Shown here one piece after another: positions 60,755 through 64,000 of a stretch of DNA of 64,000 nucleotides. The stretch's first letter is position 1, and every line of letters begins with the position of its first letter. A program made the translations under genes and the position numbers. Below the pieces are notes generated by a model. The model saw only the letters and a list, made by a program, of their open reading frames with translations. It ran no database searches and was not told the origin of the DNA. The stretch is from Arthrobacter sp042667405 (lineage in GTDB: Bacteria; Actinomycetota; Actinomycetes; Actinomycetales; Micrococcaceae). The stretch lies in the NCBI RefSeq assembly GCF_042667405.1, contig NZ_JBHVAL010000021.1:1-64000 (forward strand), in the 5' to 3' direction.

Positions 60755-61306
60755 GTGGATTCAAACGACGTCCAGGCAGATCTCAAGCACGTTCTTTACA
60801 CCAAAGAGCAGATCCAAACGCGTATCGCGGAACTCGCGGCGCAGATCGACAAGGACTACGAAGGCCGCGACATCCTCATTGTCGGTGTGCTGAAGGGTGC
60901 TGTCATGGTCATGGCTGACCTGGCCCGTGCGCTGCACAGCCACGTCAGCATGGACTGGATGGCTGTTTCGTCCTACGGCTCGGGCACCCAGTCTTCCGGT
61001 GTTGTCCGGATCCTGAAGGACCTCGATACCGACCTCATGGGCAAGGACGTCCTGATCGTTGAGGACATCATCGATTCCGGCCTCACCCTTTCCTGGCTGA
61101 AGTCCAACCTGGAGTCCCGTGGCACTGCCAGCGTGGAGATCTGCACGGCCTTCCGCAAACCGACTGCCGCCAAGGTCGAAATCGACGTGAAGTACGTTGG
61201 CTACGACATCCCCAACGAATTCGTTGTTGGCTACGGCCTGGATTACGCCGAGAAGTACCGCAACCTCGACTTCGTGGGCACCCTGGCTCCGCACGTTTAC
61301 GAGTAA
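60755..61306 (+). CDS. hpt: Hypoxanthine phosphoribosyltransferase
   Basis: This 183-residue purine salvage enzyme makes IMP or GMP from hypoxanthine or guanine and PRPP. The PRPP-binding motif VLIVEDIIDSGLTLSWL and the flexible-loop SSYGSGTQSSG are present, with standard length. GTG 60755 is preferred over TTG 60752, because AGGAG lies at 60744-60748, 6 bases from the GTG. It follows tilS by 32 bases and is cotranscribed. In related genomes ftsH is usually next; here a repeat array follows instead. Confidence 0.93.
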   Translation: MDSNDVQADLKHVLYTKEQIQTRIAELAAQIDKDYEGRDILIVGVLKGAVMVMADLARALHSHVSMDWMAVSSYGSGTQSSGVVRILKDLDTDLMGKDVLIVEDIIDSGLTLSWLKSNLESRGTASVEICTAFRKPTAAKVEIDVKYVGYDIPNEFVVGYGLDYAEKYRNLDFVGTLAPHVYE

Positions 61307-61577
61307 GCGCTCTTTCTCTTCGCCGCACCCCTTGCCGCCGTTTGCACCCGTAACAACTGGTGCGTTTGGCGGAAAGTGGTGCGGCGTTGCTGCTTAAGGG
61401 GTGCGCTTGGCGGGAACGGGTGCGGCGTTGGGGCCTAACGGGTGCGCTTGGCAGGAACGGGCGGGGCGTTGCTGCCAAACAGGTGCGCCGAGCGCAAAGT
61501 GGTGCGGCGTGGGGGCCTAACGGGTGCGAATGGCGTCGGCCGTTCATCTTGGCTTGGCCGGTCCTGCCGCTGCTCCA

Positions 61578-61637
61578 CTTGCCGGGGCTAGCTTGTGCCC
61601 CGCACCCCTTGCCGGGGCTAGCTTGTGCCCCGCACCC
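61578..61637. repeat. 30-bp subrepeat, two copies, in large unit 1
   Basis: Two direct copies of a 30-base unit beginning CTTGCCGGGGCTAGC start at 61578 and 61608. Each contains CGGGGC and GCCCCG as a 6-bp stem around an 8-base loop, so the array can form a series of hairpins. There are no unique spacers, so this is not a CRISPR array. Confidence 0.85.
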
Positions 61638-61761
61638 CTTGACGCCGTTTGCACCCGTAACCTCTGGTGCGCTTGGCGGGAAATGGTGCGGCGTGGTGGC
61701 CTAACGGGTGCGAATGGCGTGGGCCGTTCATCTTGGCTTGGCCGGTCCTGCCGCTGCTCCC

Positions 61762-61881
61762 CTTGCCGGGGCTAGCTTGTGCCCCGCTCCCCTTGCCGGG
61801 GCTAGCTTGTGCCCCGCTCCCCTTGCCGGGGCTAGCTTGTGCCCCGCTCCCCTTGCCGGGGCTAGCTTGTGCCCCGCACCC
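61762..61881. repeat. 30-bp subrepeat, four copies, in large unit 2
   Basis: Four head-to-tail copies start at 61762, 61792, 61822 and 61852, nearly identical. Two copies more than in the flanking large units explain exactly why this large unit is 244 instead of 184 bases. This suggests copy-number change by slippage or unequal recombination. Confidence 0.88.
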
Positions 61882-62005
61882 CTTGCCGCCGTTTGCGCCC
61901 GCGACAACGGGTGCGCCGAGCGCAAAGTGGTGCGGCGTGGGGGCCTAACGGGTGCGAATGGCGTGGGCCGTTCATCTTGGCTTGGCCGGTCCTGCCGCTG
62001 CTCCC

Positions 62006-62065
62006 CTTGCCGGGGCTAGCTTGTGCCCCGCACCCCTTGCCGGGACTAGCTTGTGCCCCGCACCC
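62006..62065. repeat. 30-bp subrepeat, two copies, in large unit 3
   Basis: Two copies start at 62006 and 62036; the second has CGGGACTAGC in place of CGGGGCTAGC. The arrangement is as in large unit 1. Confidence 0.85.
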
Positions 62066-62213
62066 CTTGACGCCGTTTGCACCCGTAATCTCTGGTGCTC
62101 TTGGCGGGAAATGGTGCGGCGTTGCTGCTTAGCGGGTGCGCCGAGCGTGTGTGGTTGCGACCAGGGGGTTGCCGAACCTGCCATCTCTCCATCCGCCGGG
62201 GCTAAACTAAGCC

Positions 62214-63062
62214 ATGACCGGTGCTTCTGCCCGTGTTTTGACATGGCTTGCCGTCATCGCGACTCTGCTCACGGCCTGCACACCCGCCGTCGACCTTCCC
62301 GGTACCGACGTCGGTCAACCAGTGGCGACATCGTCCTACGGGCCCACTGCAGGCGGGGTTGCCACGATCCCGTCCACGGGTGCCACACAAACTTCTGCGC
62401 AGCCACAAGCTGTGCCCCCAGCTGTGCCCCCGCCGGCGCCGGCACCCCCTGCCTCGCCCCAGCCATTTGCCCTAAACCTGTATCAAACGGGCGACTTCGT
62501 CCCTCAGTACACCTTTGATTGGTGCGTTGCTGCGAGCATTCAGATGGCCCATAACCTCATTGACGACACGGGTGGGGCTTCATGGGCTGATCCTGCGCAG
62601 CAGGGTGAGTTATGGGAGATGGCCAGGGCCAGGTCCTCCGACTCGTTCAATGGTGCCAACCCTTTCGGCTGGGCGCAGGTGTTGACTGAGTCCGGAATGG
62701 GACCGTACACGGTGGTCAGCATCGCAAAGTATGAGGACGCCCTGCAAACGGCCGCGGCGGCCATAGCCAATACCGGGAGGCCTGTGGGCCTGGTCATGTG
62801 GAGCGGCCGCCACGCTTGGGTCATGAGCGGATTTGAGTCCATGGGTGATCCCGGAGTGTTCCCGGACTTCAAGGTAACCGGAATTCACGTCCTGGATCCG
62901 CTCTACCCCTATGGAAGCGGCCAATGGGGTGCATCTCCCGAACCCAACAGCCTGGTCACTCCCGAGCAGCTGGCGACGCAGTTCGTGGTCCGGGAACCCC
63001 GGCGATGGAGCAGCGGCTTGCCGGCCGGCTACTTGCTGGTGCTCCCTGTTGCTTCGGCCTGA
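62214..63062 (+). CDS. Lipoprotein with papain-like C39-type cysteine peptidase domain
   Basis: This 282-residue secreted lipoprotein has a signal peptide ending in the lipobox LLTAC (Cys22), a low-complexity Pro/Ala/Thr/Gln-rich linker (about 30-85), and a peptidase C39-like domain. Candidate catalytic residues are Cys104 in FDWCVAASIQ, His200 in GRHAWVMSG and Asp228 in HVLDPLYP, in the order expected for this fold. It would act outside the membrane on an unknown peptide or peptidoglycan substrate, or merely bind. It begins about 55 bases after the repeat array and stands alone. Confidence 0.8.
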   Translation: MTGASARVLTWLAVIATLLTACTPAVDLPGTDVGQPVATSSYGPTAGGVATIPSTGATQTSAQPQAVPPAVPPPAPAPPASPQPFALNLYQTGDFVPQYTFDWCVAASIQMAHNLIDDTGGASWADPAQQGELWEMARARSSDSFNGANPFGWAQVLTESGMGPYTVVSIAKYEDALQTAAAAIANTGRPVGLVMWSGRHAWVMSGFESMGDPGVFPDFKVTGIHVLDPLYPYGSGQWGASPEPNSLVTPEQLATQFVVREPRRWSSGLPAGYLLVLPVASA

Positions 63063-63146
63063 CACAACCGAAGTCCGGCCCAACCCAACCGCAACCTGGT
63101 CTGACAGGCGTTGCGTTGCGGTGGGCCGCAGTCCCGAAAATCCCGT

Positions 63147-64000
63147 TCAGGCAGGACGCAAGGACGTGAGACCGCCGTCGTTCAGTATGCGCGCAAAGGC
63201 GCGGGGGTCCATCATCTCTGCCCAGCCCCACCGGATGACGGTCAAGCCCAGAGCCCGCAGACCATTTTCGCGGGCCTTTTCGGCCATGACTGCCTGCTGA
63301 ATGGTCTGGTCTCCCCGGATTTTATTCCTCAGGTACTTGCCGTTGCCGTCAAATTCCCCCACGAGGTCGAGTTCCGGCCACCAGAAATCCGTTCGTGCTG
63401 TTCGTCCGTTCCGCAATGTAAAAGAGCCTTGAAGAGTGGGGGCGGGGAAGTTGAGCAGGATCATCCGGGCCCGGCTCATGGATTCCCCTACCGACTCCGA
63501 CTTGTCTGTGGACAGTTCGAGGACCGTGCTGGCCCGACGCCGTCGTGACTGACTCGTGAGCACGGCCATAGCGTCAGCAAGTTCGTCAACGCCCGACGGC
63601 TGACCCCAGGCCCTTTCCTTGTCCCAATCGTCGACTTCGGGAGCTTTGCCCCGGGCTTTGTCTCGTCGGCTGGAGTCCACAACCGCCAATGCCTCGGCAA
63701 AATTCAGAGTGGCAGCCAGCTCCGCAGTGGTGCGCACTTTGTTCGTGACCTGGAAGTCGCCAAGCCTGGCAACAGCGACGTCACGGGACCCGAAGCTTCT
63801 ACGGATCCCGTGTTTTGATCGACCACCTGTGGGATCTGAAGTGACGGTGCACAGGTGCTTTGGAACACCAACTACGCCGAGCCCCCAGAGGAGTGCCGCC
63901 GTCTGCAGGTTGAAAATGGGCGTCAACCTTGCCGTGTTGACCAGCGCCGCTGCGTGGAGCCCGTGCCGCTGACGGTTGTTGAGCTCCGCCCAGTAAGCAG
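63147..64000 (-). CDS. DUF559-like nuclease-fold protein, 5' end beyond the window
   Basis: The open frame continues upstream past any start, to the window edge, with protein-like sequence (AYWAELNNRQRHGLHAAAL), so the 5' end of the gene is missing and at least 284 residues are visible. The C-terminal part has FWWPELDLVGEFDGNGKYLR, resembling the restriction-endonuclease fold of DUF559/Vsr-like proteins, with Glu and Asp as possible metal ligands. The N-terminal part resembles AbiEi-type antitoxin winged-helix proteins that are often fused to it. Such proteins are common in actinobacteria, with no tested function. A TTG at 63926 exists but is internal. Confidence 0.7.
   Translation of the reverse strand, partial: AYWAELNNRQRHGLHAAALVNTARLTPIFNLQTAALLWGLGVVGVPKHLCTVTSDPTGGRSKHGIRRSFGSRDVAVARLGDFQVTNKVRTTAELAATLNFAEALAVVDSSRRDKARGKAPEVDDWDKERAWGQPSGVDELADAMAVLTSQSRRRRASTVLELSTDKSESVGESMSRARMILLNFPAPTLQGSFTLRNGRTARTDFWWPELDLVGEFDGNGKYLRNKIRGDQTIQQAVMAEKARENGLRALGLTVIRWGWAEMMDPRAFARILNDGGLTSLRPA

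Larger units (their letters stand above)
61324..62158. repeat. Nested tandem repeat array (41-bp, 184-bp and 30-bp periods)
   Basis: This gene-free stretch of about 830 bases is almost entirely repeats. After a 54-base partial unit at 61324-61377, the motif GGTGCGGCGT (61460 degenerate) recurs at 61378, 61419, 61460 and 61501, a 41-base period. From 61501 three large units follow, starting at 61501, 61685 and 61929 and ending with a partial unit at 62113. The first and third are 184 bases; the second is 244, the extra 60 being two more 30-base subrepeats. No gene is supported here: reading frames stay open only because of the GC-rich repeats. Confidence 0.9.

Noticed and set aside
61578..62065. 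CRISPR array
   Set aside because: The 30-base repeats are directly adjacent with no unique spacers, and no cas genes are present.
61708..62518. Open frames in the repeat array with a ten-residue repeat of type PLAGASLCPA
   Set aside because: The frames stay open only because the subrepeat is 30 bases (a multiple of three) and very GC-rich. Other frames are open too, there is no ribosome binding site, and one frame runs into the lipoprotein gene.
63147..63926. Complete 259-residue gene starting at TTG 63926
   Set aside because: The frame continues to the window edge with protein-like sequence and no stop, so the gene start lies outside the window.

Overview
The window looks like the end of a chromosomal contig from a high-G+C Gram-positive bacterium of the Micrococcaceae, most probably Arthrobacter or Paenarthrobacter. 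Three things suggest this: GC-rich codon use, frequent GTG/TTG starts, and typical actinobacterial families (DUF2342 metalloprotease, DUF3618/holin-like membrane trio, HelR, ANTAR regulator). The genus is an inference from gene content. No rRNA, tRNA, insertion sequence, prophage or CRISPR array was found. The first ~130 bases are long G and T runs that look like unreliable contig-end sequence.

Region 1 (157-12504) is a sugar catabolic locus. A leftward operon encodes an FGGY sugar kinase, a DeoR repressor, a PfkB kinase, a ribose-type ABC importer (binding lipoprotein, double ATPase, permease), a gluconate-2-dehydrogenase subunit-3-like protein, a GMC flavoprotein oxidoreductase and a nitrilase-superfamily amidase. 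A class II ketose-bisphosphate aldolase and an aldose 1-epimerase run divergently. Import, two phosphorylations and aldol cleavage form a complete route for a ketose (tagatose, psicose or a similar sugar), with an oxidative branch attached.

Region 2 (12529-31079) holds mostly housekeeping genes: uracil permease, an unusual GH26-like/OpgC fusion, malonic semialdehyde reductase-like protein, phosphoglucomutase, peptide transporter, amidase, peptidase E, rhodanese, prephenate dehydratase, diacylglycerol kinase, seryl-tRNA synthetase and methyltransferase. It ends with HelR, an RNA-polymerase-protecting helicase-like protein, preceded by a palindrome that resembles the rifamycin-associated element.

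Region 3 (31161-37791) holds a HAD phosphatase, two tandem paralogues of unknown function next to a start-less C-terminal coding fragment, an AraC regulator, a DUF1761 membrane protein, a GAF-ANTAR regulator and a sigma-B/F-type sigma factor.

Region 4 (37793-49455) is a glycero-manno-heptose-type cluster: GmhA-like isomerase, GmhB-like phosphatase, two HldE-like kinase/nucleotidyltransferase fusions, three GT9 heptosyltransferase-like enzymes, two GT4 enzymes and two dehydrogenase/epimerases. This is notable in a Gram-positive lineage that has no lipopolysaccharide.

Region 5 (49459-64000) holds a FUSC membrane protein, a three-gene membrane-stress-type operon, a WXG100-like protein with a companion, inorganic pyrophosphatase, D,D-carboxypeptidase, DUF2342 metalloprotease, tilS and hpt. 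Where ftsH would be expected after hpt there is instead an ~830-bp nested repeat array (41-, 184- and 30-bp periods), followed by a C39-like lipoprotein and a 5'-truncated nuclease-like gene at the edge. Two 66-nt hairpin elements with compensatory base changes lie 3.4 kb apart in this region.
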